From positions 127,109-191,108 of the forward strand of contig CAUYUJ010017634.1 in assembly GCA_963575745.1 (NCBI GenBank): a stretch of 64,000 nucleotides of DNA, in the 5' to 3' direction. The position numbers and the translations under genes are program-made. This document shows, in pieces, positions 21,355 through 31,932 of this stretch; position 1 is the first letter of the stretch; each line of letters starts with the position of its first letter. The stretch is from Prorocentrum cordatum. Taxonomy: Eukaryota > Sar > Dinophyceae > Prorocentrales > Prorocentraceae. Under the pieces are notes generated by a model, which saw only the letters and a program-made list of their open reading frames with translations, had not been told where the DNA came from and searched no databases.

Positions 21355-21940
21355 CCCTCCTCCTCCTCCTCCTCCTCCTCCTCCTCCTCCTCCTCCTCCT
21401 CCTCCTCCTCCTCCTCCTCCTCCTCCTCCTCCTCCTCAACCTTCGCAACCTCCTCCCTCCTCCTCCTCCTCCTCCTCCTCCTCCTCCTCTCCTCCTCCTC
21501 CTCCTCCTCTCCTCCTCCTCCTCCTCCTCCTCCTCCTCCGCCTCCTCCTCCTCCTCCTCCTCCTCCTCCTCCCTGCGGGCCAAGGGAGGGCGAGGCACGG
21601 TCAGAGCCTCGATACCCGCGCACCCTCGATCCCCCGCACCCTTCCTCGCCCTGCTCCCCTCCTCCGCCCTCCTCCCCCTCCTCCGCCCTCCTGCCCCCCC
21701 CCCCCCCCCCCGTGCTGTCGTGGGCGGGGGGGCCCCCCGCCGGAGGTCGACAAGGACCGCGCCAATGCCGCGGTGCGCCCGATGCTGGCGGGGCGCGGGC
21801 CGTGGGCCCTCTCAGACCTCCCCGCGGGGCACAGCACATCTCACGGCGGAGGGTGGAGGAGGAGGAGGAGGAGGAGGAGGAGGAGGAGGAGGAGGAGGAG
21901 GAGGAGGAGGAAGAGGAGGAGGAGGAGGAGGAGCCGAGAC
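21355..21940. repeat. CCT and GGA microsatellites flanking a short coding-like block
   Basis: CCT arrays at 21355-21575, C-run to 21715, GGA array at 21850-21935. Between them, 21748-21838 reads EVDKDRANAAVRPMLAG and WALSDLPAG in one plus frame. This could be an exon but has no partner I can find. Confidence 0.7.
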
Positions 21941-22022
21941 TGCCTCCGGGTGTCCGCACGGGGCCCCGAGACTGCCAAACCTCGTCGGTTGGCAACCCCT
22001 ATCCTGGCGAATGGGTCTGGAT

Positions 22023-22190
22023 TTGTAAGTTGGGCGCTTGTCCCTCTACTGGAGGAGTATTCGAAAATAGTCAACAAATAGTCTGGGGACTATTTGTTCA
22101 ATAGTTGTTGACCACTTTGGAGTATTTTTTGAGTGTGTTTTTTTATGTTTCGCTCTAAATCCTCCTGTAGGGGGGCATGCCCGACCTAAA
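22023..22190. mobile_element. F1 TIR element with 7-bp target duplication
   Basis: The ends read AAGTTGGGCGCTTGTCCCTC and GGGGGGCATGCCCGACCT. TCTGGAT is duplicated at 22016-22022 and 22191-22197. The centre is AT-rich and holds a small inner palindrome around AACAAATAGTCTGGGGAC. Confidence 0.85.
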
Positions 22191-22197
22191 TCTGGAT

Positions 22198-22995
22198 CTC
22201 TGGGGCCCCAGGGGGGTCCACGTTGCAACAGAGCACTCGGCATCGGAGCATGAGAGGAAGCCGAGTGCAGTGGAGTAGGGCCTGAGTGGAGCAGGGAAGA
22301 GGAGAGTGTAGTGGATGGGAGGAGAGTGGAGTGTAGCGGAACCAGGTCTTAGTACAGTGTGATCGGATGGAGTTGGGTTGACCAGAGTAGAGTAGATCGC
22401 GTATCGTGAACTAGATTATGGTAAAGTAGTCGGGTCAGGGTCTGGGCGGGTAGAGAAGAGTTGAGAAGAGTATGGTATATTAGTAGGGCATCTCTGAGTT
22501 GTGCCGATATGGAGTGGAGTAGAGAAGCTAGGGCACGAATGGACAGAGTGGAACTTATTGTGCTATTCGTCATCGCATGCTCGTGCATGCTGTGGAAATG
22601 AACGCTTAAAGTCCATATAGCGCGGATTACAGTCTGGCAGATGTGTCTCAGGAGCATCCGTCCGCACTGCTGACCAGCTGGACCGCTGCGGCACGGGCTT
22701 TCGCGGCCGCGGTGGTCTTGGGAATGATCGTGCCACAAGCTACTGTATGCCCCGGGTCCCGCGGGCGGCATCCTCGCAGGAGCGGTCATTTTGGCACACC
22801 GCTTGCTTGGTCGCGCGAGTGCTTTTTGGGTTGCAGGGACGGGTAGCCGTGACAATTCTTGAATGGCTTGCTGAAGGCTGGGGTCGGGGCCGCTGGACGT
22901 CGGGACTGCCCCCGTCGTCCCGCCGGGGGGAGCGGAGGCGAGCAGCGCTGTCGCTTCGCCGCGTGTCTTGGGCAGGGGCTCAGCTGAGGGGTCTC
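22198..22995. other. No gene seen; GTGGAGTAG-rich low complexity
   Basis: 22250-22540 is built of degenerate GTGGAG/AGTAG blocks. The rest shows nothing recognisable. Confidence 0.5.
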
Positions 22996-22997
22996 AC

Positions 22998-23376
22998 AGC
23001 GGAAGCCCATGCCGAGGAGCACCCTGCTTGCCTCCAGGGTGCCCTGCGTGTCTTGGGTTCCGATGGCTTCGCGATGGAAAGCGTGACGCTCCCACACCAA
23101 AAGTCAGCGGACGTCCTGGGGTCTCAGGGTTAGGCTGCTTGTGGAAGGTTCCCCAATCAGTGCTTGCACTGAAGGGGGTCCCAGCGGAAGTTGAAAGTGA
23201 AAGAGTTGGCGAAAGTTTCCCGCCGATTTTGGTAGCCGGTTGGGTTCCCCGGTTCCGGGTTTCCGGGTTCCTGGTTCTTGGCTCCGGGCCGATTCCGGTG
23301 TGTTGCGGGTTCCCGGGTTCCCGGGCTCCCAGTCGATCTCCTTCTCGAGCTCAAGCCATCCATTGATGGAGGTTTC
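22998..23376. repeat. F11 dispersed repeat, long copy
   Basis: Runs from GCCTCCAGGGTGCCCTG through CGATGGAAAGCGTGACGCTC and TTGGCGAAAGTTTCCCGC to CCATCCATTGATGG. Matches 40612-40955 almost end to end, including an internal GGTTCCGGGTT degenerate repeat. Confidence 0.85.
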
Positions 23377-24835
23377 TCCTTGGTGCACTCTTCTCGTGGC
23401 CGAGCTCCTATACGGCACCTCGCAGTGAGGGTGCGAGGTGGCTCCGCGGCTGCCCCGCGGAGCCCACGTCCTCCGACCTCTCGACCTCCTGCTCCCCGCC
23501 CACCGTTGGGCTTCCTGCGCCCTCCCGTCTCCCCCTCGCCGGGGCTCGCTTCGATTCTTCCCGGTACGATGCGATTCGATTTCGATTGTGTTTCCGCTTC
23601 CGATTCGATTCCACTTCGGATTCCGATCCGGACTCCGATTCCCTACTGGAGGCACACTGTACCTGCCGATCTCTGCCGATTCGACTCCTCGCGACTCGGC
23701 GGCCGAGTTCCGCCGATCCGACTCGTTCCGACCGCCGATGCGACTTATCGATCCGATTCTGGGCTCTCCTGCATCGCCGTCCACACCCTTTTTCCCTCGT
23801 GCCCGCGCTCGCCCCTGAGCCCGTTACCCCCTTGCCGTATCCTCCCCCGTCTCCCCAAAGCCCTGCCCAATTGCCTCCTCCCCTTCACCGTGCCCCCATC
23901 TCTGAGCCATTCTCTCCGCTTTTTCCCCCCCGTTCCTGCCATTTTACCTTCCGCTCCTACGGCTCCATTACACGATATGAATTCGACTCTCCTCTCTCCC
24001 CTAAGTCGGTCGGAAGAGTGCCCCGTCCTCTCCGCGTATGGTTTCTATACAGGATGCCATTACGTGTGTTCTTTGCGTTTTTTTATCTGGTCGTTCCTGG
24101 CTCTTCTGAAATAGTGATCCCGCTGCAGCGCCGCCCTCATTTCTGCGCTTCGGCCATTCAACCGCATGCTCCCGCTGAGGCGCTGGCTTTGTTCCCGATC
24201 CTTCGGCCGGCACTTGCCATTCGAAAGCGCCCACAACGGGCAGGCGCGGTTGCGGAGGTCATCAAGCCGGTATTCCGGACATGCCCTGTTCTCTCGCAGA
24301 CGGGCCATGTATTCTCCAAGTCTTCCAGCGCCATGCCACGGCTTGCAATGCGATGTTGTGTTGTGCACCGCTGTGCGGTGCCATGCTTTGCGTTGCTGTG
24401 CTTTGTGATGCAATGCTTCACTATGTAATGCCACGCCATGCTATGACATGCGATGCTCTGCCTTGCTCTTCTACGCCATGCTTTTCCATCCATCGCGTAC
24501 CCTCTTGGGATCATTGCCCTGCTCGACATCCGACTGTGCGAATCGATCGGATATCTACGCCTTGGGAAGGGATGCAAGGGAAAGGTAAGACGTCAGATGT
24601 GACGCTAGCGCACCTGGCTTGCCGTCATCCCCCTCCCTGCCCTCCTCCCTCTTCTCCTGTGCCAATCCCCACTACGCCCACCCGCTCCCTGCCGCCCCCC
24701 CTCCCCCGTCCCTCCCCTTTCTCGACCTCTCGATCCCCCTCTCGACCTCCCTCTCGACCTCCCTCGACCTCCCTCGACCTCTCGATCACCCTCTCCACCT
24801 GCCCTGTCTCGTCCTTTCGACACTTTCCCGCCGCC
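23377..24835. other. No gene seen; degenerate simple sequence
   Basis: 23540-23765 is a GATTCCGAT-type degenerate repeat. 24300-24480 is ATGC/TGCCATG-rich. 24605-24830 is a pyrimidine-rich CTCGACCTCC repeat. The rest is C-rich without coding features. Confidence 0.6.
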
Positions 24836-25049
24836 CCCCCCCCACTGGGCGCGGCGTCGGCGGGGGGTGGGGGGCAGCCGCCGGTGCACCAGCCCCTGGT
24901 GGTGCCTGCGCGCGCGCCTCGGCGGCACACCGATCGCGCGATCGCCCGACGGTGGGGACACGAGAGGCGGCCGCGGCGGCGAGGGCGAGGACTTCGACGA
25001 CGGACGTCGACGCCCGCCGCCGGCGCGGGCGATGGCCTTCGTGGGCGAA

Positions 25050-25465
25050 GGGCAGCTCCGTATCCGCGGCCTCGCGGGCCGGGCCCCTCTGGGCCGCGAC
25101 CCCGCGGACACGGGGCGTCTTTTCTCGCGGATACCCCGTGAGAAACGTATCCGTGCGACCGCGCGCGCAATACATATATATATATATATGTATATGTATA
25201 TCTGTATATATACGTATATGTATATATACACTATATATTTTCTATATTCCAATATATATATATGTATCCGTACATACATACATACATACATACATACATA
25301 CATACATACATACAAACATACATGCATGCATGCATGCATGCATGCATACATACATACATGTATATATATGTATATATATGTGGTAGTATATGTGTACATA
25401 TATATGAATGTATATATATATATATACATATATCCACGGGGTCGCGCCCCGGAGGCTCGCCGCTC
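25050..25465. mobile_element. F8 foldback element carrying TA/CATA microsatellites
   Basis: Left end GTATCCGCGGCCTCGCGGGC with CGCGACCCCGCGGACACGG; right end ATATCCACGGGGTCGCGCCC. Between them lie TA and CATACATG arrays (25165-25435). Confidence 0.7.
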
Positions 25466-25699
25466 GTGCGGGGCCTCGGCGGCGGCGGAGCGACGGCTCA
25501 GCGGCGGCGGTGGAGCCGGCGGCAGGGCGGTCACGGCGGCAGCGGCTGCCCCGGCGACTGCTCGCGCGGTGCTCGCGCGCGCTCCGCCCGCGGAGGCCGC
25601 GGAGCGCTCCGCGTCTCGGGGCGCGCCCTCGCCACGCTCCGGGCCGCGGGGGCGCACAGCTCCGGCGGGGCCGGGCCGGCGCGAGGGCGCGAGCCAAAA
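25466..25699. other. GC-rich coding-like block, unassigned
   Basis: Open in several frames with Ala/Arg/Gly-rich output. High GC makes all frames look alike; no domain seen. Confidence 0.3.
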
Positions 25700-25924
25700 G
25701 AGCCGGTTTTTTTTTGGATTCAGGCAAGTTTACTTGCATGGCGTTCGCCCCCCCCCCCCCCCCCCCTCGCCCCTCTTCAAGCGAATACTAGCGTGCAAGT
25801 GCCTTTCGACTTGCGTGATTTCCGCGCCCCCCCGAACGTGCAAGTCGTTTGCGGCTTGCTTCAGGCTCAGCCCCCCCCCCCGTCCATGCAAGTAAACTTG
25901 CCAGACTTTTAAAAAAACAGGCTC
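25700..25924. mobile_element. F5 TIR element, copy 2 (inverted relative to copy 1)
   Basis: GCAAGTTTACTTGCATGG at the left, its complement at the right, with GAGCC/GGCTC outer edges. Reverse complement of 2261-2482. Confidence 0.85.
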
Positions 25925-25939
25925 AAAGCAGTGTCAAAA

Positions 25940-26172
25940 GCAGTGGCGAAGCGTTCTGGCTCGCCCATATAGCCCTGCCGAGCAATGTTCTGAGAGCCTT
26001 TTGGCGGCTTCCACGACATGTTCTTCGAACATTTCCGGCTGGGATTGTCCTGTTTTAACACATCGGCTGTTTTTGCTCGAAGAGCAGTGTTTTTGTTGTT
26101 AGAGCATTTTGGGGGTTCTAAAAACGCTTCGTGGTAGGACTATAGGAATGCCAGGACGGTCGGCCCCTGCTC
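25940..26172. mobile_element. F3 TIR element with flanking direct repeat
   Basis: Left end CCCATATAGCCCTGCCGAGC opposes right end CGTGGTAGGACTATAGGAAT. AGCAGTGGCGA is present on both sides (25940 and 26180 areas). Confidence 0.7.
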
Positions 26173-26307
26173 AAAGCAGTGGCGAGACGCCCTGGCTTTC
26201 CTGGCTTGCCTGGAGGCCCACCAGGTGCTGTGTTAGGATCTTCTGTGGCTGGCACCCGGGATGCTCTCAGAACAGTTCTGACTGAGACCGTCCTGGTTGT
26301 TTCTCAT

Positions 26308-26550
26308 TGCCCAGACCCCCCACGTCATGATTTTTTCTCATGACGTAGACCCCCAGCGGTCTGGACCGGACCCATGCCCCTGGACCGGTTTTTCGTCCTG
26401 AGCCGTTTTTTGACGGTCCCGAGGGCCGGTGAGCGCCCCCAGAGGCCGGTGAGCGCCCCCATGGGGTGAGCGCCCCCAGAGCGCCCCCCCCCCCCCCCCC
26501 CCGGAAAATTCCCCGTCGTGATTTTGTTCATGACCCGAGGGGGTCTGGGT
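26308..26550. mobile_element. F2 TIR element
   Basis: Begins CAGACCCCCCACGTCATGA, ends TCATGACCCGAGGGGGTCTG. An inner copy of the end (TCATGACGTAGACCCCC) suggests nesting. Confidence 0.8.
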
Positions 26551-26750
26551 ATATTTGAACCCTGCCCGTGGTCTTAGGACGCTCCTGCATTTTCTGCGGG
26601 CGTTCCGTGGTAGACCTGATTGCAGGCATGCTGGGGCGGTCGGGCGTTGCTCGGCGGCGCGCCCGGGGGGGGGAGGGGGAAGTGCGAGGGGGCGGGCCTG
26701 CAGAGAAGGCGCGGAGGTCCGCCGACCATCCGAGCTGCTTCTAAGCTCAA

Positions 26751-26902
26751 ATTGGGCCTGTCCCTCTGCAGGGGGAATATTAAAAATAGTCAACAACTCG
26801 TGTGGGGACGAGTTGCTTTATTATTTTGGCAATGTGTCAGCACGTTCTGACAATTGTAAATGGTTCGTCCAAAGTCCGCCTGTAGAGGGAAATGCCCGAC
26901 CT
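26751..26902. mobile_element. F1 TIR element
   Basis: TTGGGCCTGTCCCTCTGCAG at the left and AATGCCCGACCT at the right, with an AT-rich centre holding AACTCGTGTGGGGACGAGTT. Confidence 0.8.
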
Positions 26903-27204
26903 AGTCCTGAGCCTTTCCCGAAGACGCGGAACACTTCTCAGAAGGCGCGCGAGGGCGTCTGTGAGAGGCCCCTTTCCCGCCTCACTTCCCCCCCCTCGCT
27001 CGCCGCCGATGGCATCCTCCTTCACCTCCCGCCTCCTCCTCCTCATTCTGCTTCACTTCTTCCTCCTCCTCCTTGTCCTCCTCCTCATCGTCCTCTTCCT
27101 CCTCGTCCTCCTCCTCCCTCTCCTTCCCCCGTCCTCCTTCACCTCCCACGGAACACTCTGTGGTATAGGCCTCTTGGAATGCCAGGGCGGTCGGTCCCCG
27201 CTCC
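26903..27204. repeat. F15 fragment, CTCCTC array and F3 end
   Basis: F15-like TTCTCAGAAGGCGCGCGAGG (26935), pyrimidine array (27015-27135), then GGAATGCCAGGGCGGTCGGT (27176), the right end of F3. Confidence 0.6.
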
Positions 27205-27765
27205 CAGACCCCCGACGCCATGATCTTTCCTTGGCGTCGGCCCCCCGCGGCCTCGACCCCTTCCGCGGGACCGATGATTCATCCTGAGTCGCTTCTGGGC
27301 GGCCCCCCAGGGCCGGTGAGGGCTCCCAGCGGCGGAACAACTCGCCGTCGTGCTTTGTCGTGCCTCGAGGGGGTCTGGGCTCAAGAGACCCAGACATGCG
27401 ACGCCCTGATGTTTCCAGGACGGCGCCCCCGGGAGTCCCGACCCCGTCCCCGGGACCGGTTTTTCGTCCTGCAGTCCTCTGCTGACGGTCCCGCGAGGCC
27501 CGGCGAGGGCCCCCTGGGGCCGAAAGTTGCCACAAACCTCCCGTCCGGATTTTTTTTTACCGACGCAATCCTGTCCGGGGGGAGGAGGATCCCACAGATC
27601 CGATGTCGTGTTTTTTTCCATGCGGGGTCCCCGAAGTCTCCACCCGTTCCCCAGGACCGGTTTGTTCTTCCTGCTGCGTTTTTGCTTGACGGCCCCGGGG
27701 CCCGGCGAGGGCTGCCAGACACCGAGAGTTGAGAAAAACCTCCGTCTTGATGCTTTCAGTGCGTT
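27205..27765. mobile_element. Three consecutive F2 elements
   Basis: Units of about 180 bp at 27205-27385, 27388-27598 and 27597-27765. Each has the ACCGGTTTNTTC core and a CCCGGCGAGGGC block in order. Confidence 0.7.
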
Positions 27766-27945
27766 GGATCGGCGGTGGACAAACCTCCCTTTCGTAAACC
27801 TCCCCTAAGTGACAACGGCCTGGGACCGAAACCGACCCACCTGGACCCGCAAAAATGACGGCCGCGACGCCCTCTCGCGAACCGAAAACGGCCAATTCAC
27901 TAATCGACGTGTCAGGGTACGAGGTCTGTCCACCCCCGAATGGAG
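27766..27945. mobile_element. F16 element, copy 3
   Basis: GGCGGTGGACAAACCTCCCT at the left; GGTCTGTCCACCCCCGAATG at the right. Reverse complement of 16068-16226. Confidence 0.75.
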
Positions 27946-28127
27946 GCCTGGCAGCGCGACCCGCTCGCCGCGCGGGCCCGCGGGCCGCCGCCGCCGCGAG
28001 GCGCGGCGAGGCGCAGCGAGGCCCTGGCTCGGCCCTGGTCGTGGCCGTGGCCGGCCCGCGGCGGGCTTCGCCCGGGCGCGCCGGCATGGCGTCGGGCGGG
28101 TGGGGCGTCGGGCGATCAAGCTAAGCG
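27946..28127. other. GC-rich block, unassigned
   Basis: Pro/Arg/Ala-rich in all frames; no domain or splice partner identified. Confidence 0.3.
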
Positions 28128-28554
28128 ATGGCGAAGCGTTTTGGCTCGCCTATAGCCCTACCAAGCAATGTTCTAAGAACCTTTTGTGGTTTGCGCGAGG
28201 TGTCCTTAGAACATTTCTGGCGTCTGCACGAGCGAAGTGGGCACGGAAAGAAGGGGCACAAGGCCCAGCAGCGGGTCCTGTTCATTGTGAACAGGACTCG
28301 CTGTCCACGCCGCCGCGGCCTGTGTCCATTCGAGGCAGAAGGCCGCCTGCCCCACAGCGGCCGCTGTTGGTTTGGAACAACATTTGCTGTTGGGCATTGT
28401 ACCCATTCTTTCCGTACCCATTTCGGGCGTCCAAAGAGCAATGGCGAAGCGTCTTGGGTCGCCTATAGCCCTACCAACCAATGTTCTAAGAACCTTTTGT
28501 GGTTTGCGCGAGATGTTCTTAGAACATTTCTGGCGGAGTCTGTATTGTTACATC
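28128..28554. mobile_element. Two F3 half-copies flanking an F6 element
   Basis: 28128-28230 and 28440-28554 are direct repeats of about 100 bp (GCCTATAGCCCTACCAA, TGTTCTAAGAACCTTTTGTG). The F6 copy at 28230-28437 sits between them and matches 3789-3992, ends included. Confidence 0.75.
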
Positions 28555-30190
28555 GGGTGAGCGTTCTAAGAACATTGTCTTTATTATTAGAACAGTCTTG
28601 GATACCATTTCTTTATTGCTTGGGGCATGACGGGCGTCATGGCCCCCGCGCCCCCCCCTATGACGTAACGCTCCCGCCCCCAGTGCGCTCGGGGCACTGC
28701 CGCCGTGCGTATTGGGATCCGCGTAGGTGTCCGCGTAGGAATCCGCATAGGAGTCTGGTCCGCAGTCGTCGTCGTGGCTCGTGGCTCGTCGCTCGTCGCT
28801 CATCGTCGTCGTGCACGCGGACGCGTCTGGAGCCTGTTTTTTGATTCCTGGCCGGTGGCGGCAATCATTTGGGGGGGGTGGAGGGGGTCGATGACGTCAC
28901 GCTTCGCGCCAGCGGCGCCTGGGAATGCCTAGGAATGACGGAGGACGGGTGGCACCAACGTGTGGGTGGCGATATGCACCACAACGCCTGTGTACACTTC
29001 AGTGCTTGCGTGCACCACAGCGCCTGTGTACACCACACCGCCTATGTACACCACAGCAGCCGCGTGCAACACAGCGCCAGTTTGTGCCACCGCGCGCGCG
29101 GGCACAACAGCTCTTGTGTACACTACAGCGCTTGCGTACACCACATCAGCCGTGTGCGACACAGCAGTGTACACCTCAATGCCTGCGTGCATTGCAGTGC
29201 CTGTGTACACCACGGCGCTTGTGTGCACCACACCAACCGTGTGCAACACAACACCACTGTTGTATGTAGAATGTTACAAGGAACTATTATGACAAAGTGG
29301 AGCGTTTGTGGATTCCACCGAAAACACCCGAAACTAATTCTTTTGGACAGGGGGGCGCCAGGGGAATCTACGAGACCTTCCGAGTTCGCCCGCATCACCG
29401 TAACTCCTCCCATCTGCCTCCAGGAGGCTCCAGCTAAAGTGGCCGTCCGAGAACCAAGTGGGCCGATTCAATAAACCATTCTGCGGTGGACGCTGGGTTG
29501 CGCACGTGCGCTGTAGCGCCAACCTGCACGACAGGAGGTAAGAAGAGGAGGAGGAGGAAAAGGAAGACAAAAAAGGAGGAGGAGGAGGTGGAAGTGGAAG
29601 AGAAGGGAAGAGAGAAAAACGTCACATTCGATTATCAGCACTTTCCTGGCGTGGCGCTTCCGCAGCAGATCCTCACGTACAGGCTTCTTCTACCTGTCCT
29701 ATGCACGCAGGCACTGTGGTAGCGCTGCGTTGCACGCGGATGCTGTGGTGTAGACAGGCGCTGTGGCGTGCACATGCGCCGCGGTGCATGCAAGCATTGT
29801 GTTGTACACAGGCGCTGTGTTGCACATGGTTGCGTTCGGTTGCACATGTACACCGGCGCTGTAGTGTACGCAAACACTGCAGTGTACACAGGCGCTGCGT
29901 TGCACACGGTTGTTGAGATGTACGCAGGCGCTGTGGTGTACACGCGCGCTGTGGTGCACGCGAGCGCTGTGGTGTACACAAGCGCAGGGGGGCTGATCGC
30001 CACCTACATGCTGCTCGCGTCGTCGTTGTCGTCGTCGTCGTCGCTTGTCGGTCGTCTCGTCGTGCGCGCGGGCGCGGCTGCGGTGCCGGAACCACACGGC
30101 GGGGGGGGGGGGCGTTACGTCATACCATACCCCCCCATGACGCCCGTCATCGCCGAAAATAAAGAAACGCTATTTTGGATTCTAAGAAGA
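28555..30190. mobile_element. Large foldback element with arms built of ~18-bp subrepeats
   Basis: Left arm 28555-29275 and right arm 29700-30190 are inverted copies. Outer parts share TTTCTTTATT, GATGACGGGCGTCATGG-like and ATGACGTAACGC. Middle parts share a CGTCGTCGT tract. Inner parts share GGTGGCGAT and a tandem of GTGTACACCACAGCGCCTG units. The unique centre (29275-29700) has no recognisable gene; 29540-29600 is GGA-rich. No transposase. Confidence 0.8.
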
Positions 30191-30460
30191 TTGCGTGGTA
30201 GGACTATAGGAATGCCGGGACGGTCGGTCCCTGCTCAAGGCGAGCGCCCGGGTGGCACCGTCAACGAGAAGTCCCCAGACAGGCTCCTGTCGTGACAAAT
30301 GTTAGGGCGGGAGGTTTTTGGCAGTTTTCGGCCTCGGGGGGCCCTCGCCAGCCCTCGGGGGCGTGAAAAAATGACCCAGGACGAAAAACCTTGTCCCGGG
30401 GAAAGGGTCGGGACTTCCGGGGACGCCGTACGGGAAAAATCAGGACGTCGCATGTCTGGC
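30191..30460. mobile_element. F3 right end and F2 element
   Basis: 30196-30241 is the F3 end (GTGGTAGGACTATAGGAATG). 30300-30460 is F2 (GGGAGGTTTTTGGCAGTTTT, CAGGACGTCGCATGTCTGG) and abuts the following F1. Confidence 0.7.
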
Positions 30461-30660
30461 TCGGGCCTGTCCCTCTACAGGGGGAGTATTCCCAAATAGG
30501 CAAGAAATAGTCGGGGGCGATTTTTCTATTATCATTTGTTGTTGCCGTATATATGCATATCGTAATGTACCTATTTTTTAGTTCCATACATATATATGTG
30601 TGTTGCTGACTATGTTTCGCTGTTCGTCAAACCGCCTGTGTAGGGGGACAAGCCCGACCT
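30461..30660. mobile_element. F1 TIR element
   Basis: TCGGGCCTGTCCCTCTACAG and GGGGGACAAGCCCGACCT ends; AT-rich centre with a TATATATGCATAT tract. Confidence 0.8.
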
Positions 30661-30764
30661 GACTCCAGCGCGCGGCAGGCACCGCCGGGGTGTGGGGGGT
30701 GTTGGGCGAGCGCCCGGGCGGCACCTCAGAGGAGGAAGAAGTTACCCTTCGTCCTTCCCCCAGG

Positions 30765-31320
30765 CCCCCTCGAGTTATGACAAGAATCACGACGGGAGGT
30801 TTTTGGCAGTTTTCGGCCTCAGGGGGCCCTCGCCGGCCCTCGGGATCGTCAAAGGACGGCTCAGGATGAAAAGCCAGTCCTGGGGAATGGGTCGAGATTT
30901 TTGTGTGGGTCCACGCCATGGGAATTCATGACGTCGGAAGTCTGGGCCATTTGCTCGTTTTGCCCTTTTTGGACCTCCTGGGAGGCCCTCGTGGCCACCG
31001 CTGGATTCGCCTCGAGATCCTGGTCAGAACACACCCCAGGAGAGGTCCGGGGAGTAGTGGCATCGGCACCTTTTAGTATCCCCAACTCCAGACCCCCCAT
31101 GTCTTCAATGTTTCATGACGTGGACCCCCTGCAGCGGTCTGGGCCCATTCCCCTGCACCGGTTTTTCGTCTACAAGTCGCTGTTGACAGTCCCGAGGGCC
31201 GGCAAGGTCCCCGTCGTGATGTTTTCATGTCGTGAAAGCTTCCCCGTCGCGAAGAGCAGGAGGCCGAAGATAGTGAAATTTTGTCGTGCTGTCTTCATGA
31301 CCCGATGGGGTCTGGGAGAT
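30765..31320. mobile_element. F2, F14 and F2 in series
   Basis: F2 at 30765-30950 and 31090-31320 (ends TCATGACCCGATGGGGTCTG). F14 at 30965-31075 (ACCTCCTGGGAGGCCCTCGT). Confidence 0.7.
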
Positions 31321-31457
31321 CTGCGATCCAGGGTCGCGGTGGCCGGTGGTGCTTTCGCAGAGGCGGCGGCGTGGTATGTCGCGGTCGCGTGGTCGCACGG
31401 TCCGCGCGGTCGGCGCCAGCGCGGCCCGAGATGTGTTCGGCCGGGCACTGCGCGGAG

Positions 31458-31524
31458 GCACCAGCCGACCAGCATGCCGGCCACGCTGTCCGAGTCGATC
31501 GCACGCGCCAAGGCCGCGGCGGAG
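31458..31524 (+). CDS. Candidate exon: SESIARAKAAAE
   Basis: AG|G acceptor at 31456/31458 and a GGAG|GCGTG GC donor. The frame reads MPATLSESIARAKAAAE with high GC3. It ends in phase 0 and could join AG|GCC at 51298 (AIKLGLV); this is unproven. No family assignment. Confidence 0.35.
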
Positions 31525-31534
31525 GCGTGTGCGG

Positions 31535-31932
31535 CAGGGGCAGGGGCAGGGGCAGGGGCAGGGCAGGGAGGAGGAGGGCAAGAGGGGAAGGAGGGTCCGG
31601 GCGCCAGCGTTCCTGCGGGGCGCCCTCGGCTGAGGTGAGGGGAGGGGGAAGAGGACTGGTAAGAGTAAGGCTGATGGTGGTTCCAGGAGTGGGAAGAGGA
31701 GCGGGAGGGCGGAGTTGGAGGAGGACAGGAAGAGGAGGAGGAGGAGGAGCAGGGGAAGGATGAGCTGGAGTGGGAGAGATCAGGAGGAGGGGCAGCTGTG
31801 GCGGGAGGAGGAGGAGGAGGGAAGAAGAGGAGGCGGAGGAGAAGCTCCAGAGGGAGGAGAGGGAGTTGCAGCAGGAGGAGCTCCAGGAGTTAAGCGACGA
31901 CCAGGAAGAGGACGACGAAGAGACGGAGGAGG
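31535..31932. repeat. GGGGCA and GGA-rich purine tract
   Basis: CAGGGG units at 31535-31565, then degenerate GAGGAGG purine sequence to 31930. Open frames give low-complexity Glu/Arg/Gly only. Confidence 0.85.

Noticed and set aside
21230-22104. Frames of 280-300 codons rich in Ser, Leu, Pro or Glu/Arg
   Set aside because: They run through CCT and GGA microsatellites.
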